From Isoetes taiwanensis (Eukaryota > Streptophyta > Lycopodiopsida > Isoetales > Isoetaceae), in contig JAJEKV010000084.1 of assembly GCA_021234155.1 (NCBI GenBank), positions 1,426,001-1,490,000 on the forward strand: a DNA stretch of 64,000 bases, in the 5' to 3' direction. How positions within the stretch are numbered: the first letter of the stretch is position 1; every line of letters starts with the position of its first letter. The notes below the pieces were generated by a model. It was not told where the DNA came from and made no database searches. It saw only the letters and a program-made list of their open reading frames with translations. Position numbers and translations under genes: made by a program. This document shows, piece after piece, positions 50,269 through 60,549 of the stretch.

Positions 50269-50959
50269 TGTGACGTTCCAACATAATATATAGTGTGAAT
50301 ACGTATATTATACTGTCCCATCACTAGTACATGTCAACCCCAACGACATGTACATGAAGTATAATCGTTGGAACCATTAACATGTCCCATTAACATGTGC
50401 ATATAACCCATTGCCACGTGGGATAGCCTAAGCAACCTTTTAGATTCCAACTCTAAAAGTGTCAACTTAAAAGGAGCCTGGAACCCTAAAAGTCTCCCTT
50501 TCAAATTCCAGTCTCCAGAGCTCGCATTGCTCAAGCAATAGATCCATTCCGACTTGCCAGCGACGGTGGAGCTTTCTTTTCCAAGCAGATCACCAACATT
50601 AGACCATCTCGAGCATCCCGACAGCATGGACACCGTCCAAGGACTTGGGGCAAGCCAAGGATCTGGTATGTGGTTGATCTGTTATACAATGCTAGCTTCC
50701 CAATCGACATTAGGCCGAGTTTGCATCTTTTCTTAGCCTTAGAAGATCTCTAGATCCCCAGATCTCAGCCTCTAACGAAGGAACCTAACCATGTATGTTT
50801 AGAGTAGATAGATTAGATCTTTACTCTGTTATTTCAGTTCATTGATGGTATTGCTCGGCGGTCCTGGATGTTCTAGCTGTACACATTGAATTATAATTCT
50901 TAATATGAGTATCTTTTGTGGTTGCATTCGTTGCTTAATGACATAATTGTTCGGACAAA
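50269..50959 (+). repeat. 3' LTR of the chromovirus
   Basis: TGTGACGTTCCAACATAATA begins directly after AAGGTGGGAAGAA, a typical gypsy polypurine tract. The 3' limit is set at a CA near 50959 and is approximate. The first 195 bp are repeated in inverse orientation at 55013-55203. No matching 5' LTR is recognisable upstream of 46.7 kb. Confidence 0.65.
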
Positions 50960-51082
50960 ATATATCAAGAGAGCATTTATAATGCAAGACAAAAGATCTT
51001 ATATTTTATTAATATTCGATGTATTATCGTAATACAAAAAATTATAATAACAATCGTATAATCACTGATAATCTGGGTGATC

Positions 51083-52556
51083 TTATAAAAATTTCTTTAC
51101 TTGGGCTGTACCAATCGTACATCCCAAGTTCTCGAGGATGTTTGCGGTCATTCCTCCTTGCATAACCGCTACAAGCTCTTCGACTATTCTGTCAGAGGTG
51201 TAGGTAGCAGTAACTGCTAGCCTGCCAGACTGTCGATAGGGGACTGCGAAGTCGAAGATGCTTAATGCTATTGATCTCTTGACTAGTATGCCATGTTTGA
51301 CACTTTATTGAAGTCTTGCATGTCTACCGAAGCCCGAGAGTGTAATTAGCATGAATACAACGTTTTCCCCCCACAAGCTGAACTGGTAGTAGATCACTGC
51401 TATCCTACCGTCGGTGAGGAGTGGCAGGTACTATCTAAGGGCCCTATCTTGTCTTGTTTGCGAGGCTTCTGTCTTTGTTTTCTTGTTTGTTCTGTGTCTG
51501 CCCGCATACTCGTCCTCCACTAGAACTGTGATCGATTCCCTATGATTTGCAAGTTGAGTTTTGAGGTGAGTTAGGTTGATGGCTCCTGCCCTGTAGCTGG
51601 GGGTGGGTGCCCTCGAGGAAGAGCTCAGTTGAAGTGCACCTGTTGTCTTCCTTCTGATACCCATTCATTCTTGTATCGCTATAAATTCTTTCTCTGCTGG
51701 TAGCTCTTGTTGGATCATTATCTGCCTGATCCTACCATAGGCCTGTAGGTCTGTGGTGGGTTGGCATGTGTATGACACCGACTCGCATACGTCAACTAGT
51801 CTTGCGTCTCTTGATTGATAAAGTCATCCAGGTTCGATTGCTGCCATAGAAAATGTAAGAACTCATCTATTTTGTATCCACGATCTCTACATTGGGGTAG
51901 ATTCTTGATATTGTGTAGGAGGAGATATTCTTCACCTCCCATGATGATAGGGGTCAGGCTTGTGATGCCTAGCCCGAGTGGTGGGGCTATCCAAGTTGTC
52001 TGCAAGTCTGCGTCGAAGCAGTGGATCTCTTGCTGATCCACTTCGATAATGTCCTCGACACCATCGTCCTCTTCACCTTCTTCCTCTTCTTCATTTAATC
52101 CTTTGTGTTACAGGAGTAGATGGTCTTTTCCTGTGGAGCTAAGAGGTTCTATACTCAAAGACTGAATGGAAGGTTCCCCTAATTGTGTCTGGGCTTGTGG
52201 AACAAGAATATGGCTAAAATAGTTGTGTAGGAGAAGTTTTCTGTTCACGGTCATGGTCATGTAGTATGTCATGCGAACATGTTTATTGTCCAGGTACTTA
52301 GCGATGTTTGGGACATGGCTTAAGGCTGCTTGGAGGGATGCCTTGGGTACAAAGAATCCTATGCATGGAGGCAGTTCCTGTAGTGTAGGACCTACTTTTG
52401 CTTGGAATTCTTGCATGACTTCCTAGTAGAAGGATGTGGTTGCTAATGTGGCTGATAGATCAAACTCGTATTGAAAAGCTGAGAAGACAGAGTTGACATC
52501 TACATCTGCTGCATGGGAGTAGCATTGTACCATTGCCTGAATGATGATGTAGCCAT
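51083..52556 (-). pseudogene. unrecognised protein of about 490 codons, second gene of the cassette
   Basis: One minus-strand frame runs from about 52530 to the TAA at 51083 and is interrupted only by five stops (TAG 52423, TAA 52108, TGA 51665, TAG 51431, TAA 51305); each is one C-to-T change from a Gln or Arg codon. ATG at 52556 has a strong context (AACCATGGC) and reads MATSSFRQWYNATPMQQ in a neighbouring frame, so one shift near 52500 is likely. Visible regions are FVPKASLQAALSHVPNIAKY, a strongly acidic stretch (NEEEEEGEEDDGVEDIIEVD), a basic patch (GRHRTNKKTK) and a C-terminus with VEELVAVMQGGMTANILENL. I know no matching family. A TATA box lies 110 nt before the ATG, and two shared palindromes are further upstream. 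The acidic tract beside an H3-like neighbour suggests a chromatin protein, but that is inference only. Confidence 0.6.
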
Positions 52557-52665
52557 GGTTCTGATGAAGCTGGGAATATTAAACAGATGTATAAGCACTC
52601 AGGAAGCTAGAAGATCGGCTTGGAGCGAGGAGCAAAGTTGCATGTTGCTAATGACGGGTACCCTT

Positions 52666-52673
52666 GTATTATA
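52666..52673 (-). promoter_or_regulatory. TATA box of the second cassette gene
   Basis: TATAATAC on the minus strand, 110 nt before the ATG at 52556. The spacing matches the 105 nt seen in the H3-like gene. Confidence 0.5.
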
Positions 52674-52851
52674 GACAAATTTTAACTGGGAATTTTTCTA
52701 GGATTTGGGAATTGTTATTATTTTTTAGAATGGTCGAATGTTTTCCAGGTAATTTGAAGTGATAAGCACGAATAAATTATCTAATGATCCTATTGTAATT
52801 TATTTCATCTAATTTGGAGGTGTTTTGGTCAGGTTGGAAAGGTAAGAGGTA

Positions 52852-52919
52852 ACTCACGCCATGTGCCATAGGCCGGAGTAAGATTCTTAGTTGTGCTCCT
52901 GGCGCATGGCGTGAGTACT
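52852..52919. promoter_or_regulatory. 68-bp palindromic element, copy A
   Basis: Arms ACTCACGCCATGTGCC and GGCGCATGGCGTGAGT are nearly perfect reverse complements (16 nt each) around a 36-bp centre containing GTAAGATTCTTAGTTGTGCT. It lies about 180 bp upstream of the TATA box of the second cassette gene. Confidence 0.85.
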
Positions 52920-53054
52920 GGCAACTTGTTTGGGTCCTAGATGTCGCCAAACTTCCAAAATGAGGGCATTTTCTTGTTGTACTTGATGAGTAGAGCCCGA
53001 AAACCCCTTGTTTGCTCAATTTGGGGTAGTTTTGGGGTAGATCAGGGGTCGACT

Positions 53055-53120
53055 ACTCACGCATGCGCCACATGCCCGAGAAGATTCTCAGTTGTGCTCC
53101 TGGTGCACGGCATGAGTACT
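53055..53120. promoter_or_regulatory. palindromic element, copy B
   Basis: ACTCACGCATGCGCC, AGAAGATTCTCAGTTGTGCT and TGCACGGCATGAGTACT in the same order and orientation as copy A, starting 203 bp away from it. Confidence 0.85.
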
Positions 53121-53258
53121 GGAGTCTTATTTGGTCATAACTTACCCAATTTAAGTAAAACAAAATATACACTCTGCTAATACTATTTGCTTAGGACTCA
53201 GATAACACTCTTATACTTATATTACTCAAACTTTATATTACAAAATGTTATAGAGATT

Positions 53259-54362
53259 CTAACAATCCTCTTTCTTAATGAATTTTGTTAAGCGCATGTC
53301 CTTGGGTATGCAGGTGACTCTTTTGGCGTGAAGTGCGCATGCCAAGGAATCTTCAAAGTGCTGGACAATCTTTTGCTCTGCGGCTTCTTGCAAGGCGAGG
53401 AGCATATCATCCATCACTCGTTTGGTCTTGTCGAACTCGTGTAGAATTTCATGAGTCAACTTGGCGAATGCTGCTCGGGGTATCAAAAGGTTGTAACTCT
53501 GCTTGAAATGCCTGATCTCCTTAGCTGCTCGTGAGAACAAAGAGTCCATATTCTGATTCATGTACTTATTGGGCGGTTGGGATTTCCCTGAGGGAGGTTT
53601 TTAGGGTATTCTCCTTCGTTGGCCTTCCTCCTTCCACATAGGCAACCATGTGCTCCTGATAGGACTTCGAATATGCATCGTACATTTTCATGTATGCCTT
53701 GTATTCTGCCAGTTTGCGCTTGTATTCCCTGTCCTTCTTCAGGGTGTACGATTCTCGAGCAGGCTTACCAGATGTCTTGGCATCGGGCTTAGGCCACCCT
53801 GGGTGCGATGGGGTTGCATTGGGCTCGTCTGTGTCCGCCTCTTCCCTTCTCGGTGCCAACGATGCTTCTCCTCTTATGTCTTGCTCTTGCTGGTTAGGCA
53901 ACTCCCAAGCATCGTCTGACTTGGCATCTGATGATGTTGATAGTTGATCTGGCTCTCTTTTAGTGATCTTGATCCATTTGTTAGGCATCTTCTTGCTCTT
54001 CCTTTTGGACGTCTTCTCTGGGAATGGATCCTTGTCTTTCTCTGCTCTCTGGCGTGCTAGTTCTTCCCTCTCTTCCATTCTTCTCTTCTTTTCTTCCCTT
54101 TTCCTCCTCTTGATTCTTCGGAGGTGAAGAGTTTCCTTCTTTGACGGTTCTTCGTCGTGATCCCACTCTACGTGCTCATTCCGTTCTTGTGTCTTGGGAT
54201 TCTATTCCTGATCCTTCTCTGTTTGTTTCTCCTCTTGTATCTTCCATTTCTTGGCCTCTCGTGCCTTTTATTTTGTAGTGAGGATTGTTTTGTAGTGAGG
54301 ACTTGGACACTCGTCGATCCGTCTCCCATTACTACCCTTGCCATTTGTTTGGTGCGAGCCAT
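53259..54362 (-). pseudogene. histone H3-like protein with a giant linker
   Basis: The ATG at 54362 (context AAACATGGC) starts MARTKQMARVVMGDG, matching seven of the first eight residues of mature H3. A highly charged linker of about 260 residues follows (Lys/Glu/Arg-rich, predicted coiled, RRIKRRKREEKKRR and similar). The last 100 codons (53561-53259) are a full H3 fold of canonical length: KEIRHFKQSYNLLI, LALQEAAEQKIVQHFED, ACALHAKRVTCIPKDMRL. Counterparts of H3 Arg83, Cys110, His113, Arg116 and Asp123 are present; the loop-1 length is that of H3, not of CENH3. It is broken by a 17-bp tandem duplication at 54271-54304 (frameshift), a TAG at 54202 and a one-base shift near 53570-53600. It is intronless and has its own TATA box and telo-box promoter. 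It could be a captured H3 gene in a mobile element. Confidence 0.85.
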
Positions 54363-54466
54363 GTTTGATATTGCCTCGATCGCCTCTCTGATGCCCTAAA
54401 ATCGGCTTGCAGGGTGGAGCTAGACAACTAAGAAGGAAGAATGCAAATGGCAAACCCTAAGGGGTC

Positions 54467-54530
54467 TATTTATAAGGTTGGAACTTTTTTAGGGTTTCCA
54501 CTAGGGAAATCATGTTATCTATCTAACTAC
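54467..54530 (-). promoter_or_regulatory. TATA box and telo-boxes of the H3-like gene
   Basis: TATAAATA (54467-54474) lies 105 nt before the ATG. Directly upstream is GTGGAAACCCTAAAAAAG with a telo-box (AAACCCTAA), and an inverted one (TTAGGGTTT) follows the TATA box. Telo-boxes are common in plant promoters of ribosomal protein and other S-phase or growth genes. Confidence 0.7.
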
Positions 54531-54593
54531 TTAGATCTTAAGTGTTTGGTAGCTTAGAATATCCGGTTCCCTTGGGACGTTTTTGTTCCAAAT

Positions 54594-54661
54594 ACTCACG
54601 GCGTGCGCCGGAGGGTTGACTGAGATTCTTAGTCGGGTGCTGGGCGCACGGCGTGAGTACT
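54594..54661. promoter_or_regulatory. palindromic element, copy C
   Basis: ACTCACGGCGTGCGCC and GGGCGCACGGCGTGAGTACT are arms around a centre with CTGAGATTCTTAGTC. It is 68 bp long, like copy A, and about 120 bp upstream of the TATA box of the H3-like gene. The arms pair better than in the other copies. Confidence 0.88.
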
Positions 54662-54789
54662 CATTCTTTGATTTATTTCTTCTGTTTGTTTTCTTAACAT
54701 TGTGATGGATGTTCCTAGCTTAGATTTTGATTTTAAGCTCACTTACCCTACTAGATTATTTGTTAAACTTTGGCCAGCTATGGTCGAGT

Positions 54790-54855
54790 ACTCACGGCAC
54801 GCCAGGAGGCCGAATGAGATTCTTAATATGGTCTTGGGCGCACGACGCAATTAAT
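54790..54855. promoter_or_regulatory. palindromic element, copy D, decayed
   Basis: ACTCACGGCACGCCAGGAGG, ATGAGATTCTTAATATGG and GGGCGCACGACGCAATTAAT. The left arm and centre match copies A-C; the right arm has lost its GTGAGT end. It starts 196 bp from copy C, like the A-B distance of 203 bp. Confidence 0.75.
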
Positions 54856-55012
54856 CACGTCCCTACTGGCAATTTTTTTTAAGTTTTACTACAAATAATG
54901 CACATAATTTCTACATAATTCTAACTAACCTTTTGTACTACAATGGAAAAAAAATCCCCATTATTCGAAGTTCATGCTTGGGATTTTGACTCCAAGGATG
55001 AATCTAACAGGT

Positions 55013-55203
55013 CACTTAGGCTATGCCACGTGGCAATGGATTATATGCACTTGTTAATGGGGACATGCTAATGGTTCCAATGGTTGTACTTCAGGGTACA
55101 ACCCTATAAGGTTGACGTGTACATGTCATTGGGGTTGACATGTACTAGTGACGGGGAAGTATAATATATGTATTCCCACCGTATATTATGTTGGAACGTC
55201 ACA
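55013..55203 (-). repeat. inverted copy of the chromovirus LTR 5' end
   Basis: Read on the minus strand from 55203 the sequence starts TGTGACGTTCCAACATAATA and follows 50269-50463 for about 195 bp, including CACTAGTACATGTCAACCCC and ATTGCCACGTGG(C/G)ATAGCCTAAG, then diverges. It could be the start of a 5' LTR for a minus-strand element containing the cassette, or the other terminal inverted repeat of a 4.9-kb unit. Confidence 0.75.
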
Positions 55204-55204
55204 A

Positions 55205-55287
55205 TAACTTAGAAGTGAAATACCATAGGATACATCCCATGTATAATCCTCCTGCAGTAACTTAGAAGTGAAATACCATAGGATATA
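55205..55287. repeat. 53-bp direct duplication next to the LTR-like end
   Basis: TAACTTAGAAGTGAAATACC at 55205 recurs at 55258 (followed by ATAGGATA in both). It begins 2 bp outside the LTR-like terminus. Confidence 0.85.
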
Positions 55288-55299
55288 TTTATCTATGGT

Positions 55300-58080
55300 T
55301 TGGCTATACTTGCTGGATCTGTAAGCAATAACCTTTGCCAGTAAAGATCCAGATCATGTCCTTAGTTAACTAAATATGATCTAACCCATTTTCCATGAAT
55401 ACCTTCTCCCTCAACGATTTAAGTAACCAAATAGGCTCCAATCTATTTTGCATGTCTCTTCTCTGAAACGTTGCTAATTTAAGTCCTGCTTTTGTAAGAT
55501 TATTGGTGCTTTAGAATTGAGAAAATGGTATGTAAGATTAGATGTCGATTCGATTTAGGTACCTAGCTTACATGCATTGTTGTCTGGTCATGATGGCTAC
55601 ATGAGTACCTGTTGTCCTACATATAACATTGTTGACCTGATGTCCGAGGTTGGTCATGACAACCGAAGTTTACTCGCCGCTGCACATGAAAATCTCAGGG
55701 TTAGTTTACAATGTAGAATTCTTCCATTCAATTATGTGGGCTATGTATTTAATTTTGGCAAGCTGACCATTGACGTATGTGCTACAAGAGTTGAAGTATG
55801 TTGTCGAGCCATGTTATGGTTTCTTAGCAATGTAAGTACTTCTCAATATATCTGTTGTACCATTTTAATTGGCACTAAAACTTGATGTCATTTGCTATGT
55901 TCATTGTGCTTTTGAATTCCATGTTAACCAATACAAATGTGATTTTGGGCATATACATGTTCATGTGCAATTATTGCTTCTTGCCTTGCAGCTTACACTT
56001 TTATTGAAAGGCTAGAAGTTCTGCAACAATTGTTTCCATTTTTTTCTATGATTATCCGTCTGAGTTTAAGTTGGAACCCAAGCAACAAGCAAGAATACTC
56101 TCTTTTATCTTTCTGAATGGAAGATTTCAGACAATTGTGTATTGAGTATTTTAGTTGCTCTCAGGCTGACCTCCATCTGTTGCACGTCACTCACAATGAG
56201 AGATCTCTCAGCGATATCTCTCAGATATGATGAGATAATTTGTGATGCATTGTGATGCAAATCCCTCTGATTAGTGACTACACAAGGTAAGGTTCCTTTA
56301 GATATGAAGTGATATAGAAAAGTCTAAATGGCGTTTGAGGGTTTAAATCCTAGATGTGAATATGTTGTAATTAAATTCTTGCAGCCAATCTGAACAATGT
56401 TGACACGTTCCATGTACAATGATGCTACCTTGCTGGTACGGTGTGTTGCATGTTGGGTCTTGCATATTGATGTTTTGTACATGTTAAAATTTTACATTTT
56501 AGAATGCTTCAAACAATTTGAAACTAACTCTTTGATATGTTTTCTAAATAGAAGACAAGTAGATCTAAGCACTGAAGATTGAATATGCCTTCAATATTTG
56601 AATAAAAGCAACACAAATAAGATTACAACTGTGGCTTCCACTATGGTATTAGATATGAAGGCATACTATAAAATAAAATATATCATGCACATCAGACCTC
56701 ACTATTGAAGGAAATCATGGCACCAAATACTAAAAATTTTAAATTTGTAACATTCCATTCTGCTTTTGGAACTATTCTCCTACTCCTATCTTGAAGAAAA
56801 TAACAATTTATGGAAATGGACCTATTCGATCACATTTTATGTGTTAAGCTTTTAAGAAAATGGAAAAAAAAAGCTTTTATTCTTGGAGTATTAATCAAAC
56901 TACGCCCAAGCTTTTCTCGAAATGAAAGGAAAAGATGCAAGCTTGGACTATATTGAATTTATATGTTTGCCCTATATTTTTGTCCAAATGATGGGGGAAG
57001 GAGATTAGCAGCTTCAATTATTGGTCAGTCACAATGAGAAATATGAAATTGACCACAATCTCGTATTATTTTATTGTGATTTACACATATATCTTCCACC
57101 ATAGTATTGAAGCACAACCTTTCTATTGCGCACACCTAAAGCACCATGTCTACCACTTCACTATCCTAAAATCGCTCAAACGTCTGAGCTTCATTTCGCT
57201 TCTTCCACTGGTACATGTGTACATGTTAGGCAATAAAAAATTGAACATTTCCAACAATGTTTTATGCTTTCTCTATGAGGTCCAAATTGCAAACGTGATG
57301 TAGACTTAGTACATGAAACTTGATGTTACATAACAAATGCTATAGCATATATTAAGGCATCTAAGTGATAATATGTGGCATCATGTGTAGCATAAATCGA
57401 TATCACATAATCTTTGAGTTGGAGCAAATATTAGTATATGGACACAATTAAGTGGAGAATGTATGAGAGAGATTTATATGCATTTGTTTATAGTTCAAAC
57501 AATTTGCTCATGCAGGATGATGTTAATGATGTTGAGCATTAGCTAGGAATCTTTCAACGAGAACATTCAAATACTGAATTATAGTAAAGGGAACATGGAC
57601 TATGATGGCATATATACAACTTGGAATTGTCGAATACAACCCAAACACTTGATTTATGCGTGTGGAAGATCCTCACTTATATGTAGACTCAATGGTTAGA
57701 AAGGCAACCATGAGCCCCGCACGACGTAACCATAAAAGGGATCATTGAAAAAGCGTGAGCTGTTATTGGAACATTATGAAGTTAGTGATTTCCACTAGGA
57801 ATCTGATGGCCAGGTTGTGCTGGTTCCGTACGAATCAATACGGGAAGGCGTGTACCCATTACTGCAGCAATGGCACCGAAAATACGATGTGGAGTATCTG
57901 TATCTTTGTGGTTCATGGAAAACGGCCATCTTTCCACAAAATTGCCTGTACATGCATTGCAATATAAATTATTCTTAGTCCACATGGTACCAAATCATTC
58001 TTTAGATTCCTTACTAGCTTTCATATTATTCTATTTCCTTCTCTTTGTTCATTCTTTTCATCTTTGTATAGATCCACTAA
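55300..58080. other. no gene recognised
   Basis: 55577-55720 (plus) reads LLSGHDGYMSTCCPTYNIVD and LAAAHENLR and may be an exon of an unknown gene. At 57790-57930 one plus frame reads [20 protein letters not shown], protein-like but unassigned. The rest is AT-rich and may be the interior of the Helitron that ends at 58112. Confidence 0.35.
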
Positions 58081-58085
58081 TAAAG

Positions 58086-58112
58086 CCCAGCAACGCCGGG
58101 CACCATTACTAA
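58086..58112 (+). mobile_element. Helitron 3' terminus, second copy
   Basis: GCCCAGC/GCCGGGC stem (one A-C mismatch) with AAC loop, then ACCATTACTAA with CTAA ending at 58112 and T next. It differs from the 3993-4020 end at only a few positions, so both are the same Helitron family. The 5' end is not found. Confidence 0.75.
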
Positions 58113-58119
58113 TTATCGT

Positions 58120-59030
58120 AGGGATGGGAATGTGTCATGACCACAATGCAAAATCACATACAAAAGCCACAAAGGTTTGGATCCCTATTTGAAATTAGTA
58201 CAACTTTTATTTGGAGAATTTCTTTGCTTAAACGCCTATTGGATTTGCGCAGGGAGTGTTCAAGGGAAACGCCATGCATTGTGGAAACAAATACCAATGA
58301 TATGGATTCTGGAAACAAATTCCAATATTATGCAGGTTGATTTTTCCATGTGTCCAGCTTGCTTTTATTTCATTCTTGCTACTTAGACTTTCTTTTGCTA
58401 TTTTACTTCTTACTGCAAGTTGTCATTTATGTCTTCAATTTGTAGCATTTCTTTTCATCCCTTTCATGGTTTGCCGTATTTCGAATTTAGTATTATGTTT
58501 GTTGCGTCATGCTTTTGGATTATATAAAATGCTTTGTGCATTTGTGAGGTAGTCATACAAACATTTGTGATGCTCATTGGTTTGCAGGCGTTGGTGACAA
58601 TTAGTCTCTGGATGCACTATGATAGAATATTTGGCCTTGTATTAATCTTGGCATTTAGAAATGGGCGTTTCAGCTTTTGTTCTTTCTGATACATTTCAAT
58701 TTTCGAGTGGAAATGCATTTTTTATACTATCCAGGGAACAGTGTAGAGCACGACCAAAGTAGAGAATATTGGTTCTAAATTGTCTTCAGCTGTAAACTCC
58801 CCATTCTTTGAACACTTTTTAGCCATCCACTGAAGCTTCCTTTCTTCTTTTTCATGCTAAAAGATCCGCCCTAAATTTCTATAGTTGCTGGTAAAAAAAG
58901 CCTCCCTTGTTTCTAAAACAGGTCAAAAGTTTTCAAAGCACAAATCTTGGGTGATTTAAAAGCAAAGCATTGCAGCAAGCTCGTAAATGGATCTGCAAGC
59001 ATGTTAAGAGCGCTAAAATTTCTATTTTAA
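58120..59030. other. no gene recognised
   Basis: T-rich short frames only, some rich in hydrophobic residues (58337-58552) as expected for T-rich DNA. Confidence 0.45.
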
Positions 59031-59033
59031 TTT

Positions 59034-60545
59034 AAGGAAGGAAGGAAGGAAGGAAGTATATTTTAACGTCCACGGAGGCCAACTGGCCTATGAGACGATT
59101 ATAGATATACAATATATCGGATACTATCCAAACACAAAAGAAAACTACAAAAGCCCTATACAATGTGTCTCTACCACTAGGACAAAAAAAACCCCCCATG
59201 TGGGAGGAAAAACCCTTGTAGTAGACGTTCAAATTCCCTATCTGGGCGCTCAAATTCCCTGTGTTGTAAGGGACTCTCTGACGGTGGAGATTTGCAGAAT
59301 GTAGGACGCGAGACGTGCAACCATTGGCGAAGCCAGCAGTTGATGAATTGCTATCTCAGAGCATTTGAGATCGGCATGAGCGGCTCGGATGTGTGCGTAT
59401 GCCGGACACTCCTGTAGAGCATGGTGTTCATCTTCTACTATCTGCATGTGACAGCACTGGCATAATCTCTCATGCCGGGGGATTCCCTGCCCTCCATCCG
59501 TACTCCAGCGGCCTGTCTCGATTCTGAGATGGTGGGACCCTGTTCTCATTGCAGCTATGGCTCTCTGTTTCTTGGTAGAGATGTGTGCCTTCAAATATTG
59601 GTGGGGGCCATGTTCAAGCGACGGATTAACCTGCGTGTGGTAGTGCCCTGTTTTGGGCTTTGCAAGGGCACATCCCACAGAGAGGCAGCAAAGCGCTCAT
59701 TCAAATGCAGCTCCTGTTCCGCGATATCCGACATATCCATAATCTGTTCATAGTCTATGGACCATCTTGCAAACCACCCCTTACAATGCTGCTGCCACTC
59801 TCTCTTCAGTCGTTGCGGCCCTTGTGCCAATAACAGAGCCCGAGGAGGGAGCCGTTATGCCTTATGGAAATACGCAAGGTGCCTGCGCATAGCAGAATGC
59901 TGCAGGGGCCAAAATCCAGTCTCATACAGCAAAATCGGATAAGGCACCGTGTCCTTGACGCCTAGGCTGTATGTCAGGATGGCCTTATGTACCCTCTCTA
60001 GCTTATCCCAAGTGCTCTTGCTAATCGCTGGCCCCCAGTCCTCCACCCCATACAGCAATACCGGTTCGACGAGTGCTCGGAATAAGTGTGCTCGAAACAG
60101 CTATTCTGCATTGCATACAGGGCTTTCCATCCCGCGCTGACCCTTCTTTCTACACAGTCATCCCATAGCATGTTAGCAGAAAAATCGATTCCCATATACT
60201 TAAAGGTCCTTACAACTTCCATCCTTTGTCCTCTGTAATCGAAGTTTGGGATATCATGCTGCGCAGACAAGATTGGCAACAACTTGGTTTTCTGCAGGTT
60301 GACGGTCATTCCTGCTATGTCACAGAATCGACTGAGAGCATCCAAATGTTCCTGCATACTCCTAGCTGTATGGGACAATAAGCCCAGATCGTCTGCATAG
60401 AGCAACTGTTTTATTGTATATGCCTCTGGCAACTGCGGCCCACCACCTCCATGTTCTTGCATCCAGGTCTCCAACTTGTCAATATAGAGTCCAAAAAGCG
60501 TTGGAGATAACGAAAGAGAAGACCATCTATGCCTAGGGGATTTGG
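59034..60545 (-). mobile_element. YADD-type non-LTR retrotransposon, 5'-truncated
   Basis: From 60545 downward the minus strand encodes LSLSPTLFGLYIDKLETWMQ and LLYADDLGLLSHTARSMQEH (catalytic YADD box), then FCDIAGMTVNLQKTKLL, the end of reverse transcriptase. Later frames give MLYGVEDWGPAISKSTWDKL, a thumb-like region, and a Cys-His cluster CQCCHMQIVEDEHHALQEC near 59450. Several frameshifts break it. The minus-strand 3' end is a (TTCC)n tract (59034-59056), not poly(A). The protein differs clearly from the L1-type copies at 7.6 and 62.2 kb, so this is another clade. Confidence 0.8.
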
Positions 60546-60549
60546 TAAG

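Noticed and set aside
51083-52556. Alternative genetic code reading TAA/TAG as Gln
   Set aside because: One of the five stops is TGA, and the intact IPK gene in the same window follows the standard code. Deamination of a silenced element is simpler.
50269-55203. A 4.9-kb cut-and-paste DNA transposon with 195-bp terminal inverted repeats
   Set aside because: Kept only as an alternative. The left copy follows a clear polypurine tract and chromovirus integrase, no transposase is seen, and the flanks show no target-site duplication.
57782-57985. 67-codon minus-strand frame resembling an organelle protein
   Set aside because: I could not match it to any plastid or mitochondrial gene, and overlapping plus-strand frames look equally protein-like.
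59472-60140. Plus-strand frames of 60-93 codons
   Set aside because: They are shadows of the minus-strand LINE coding region.
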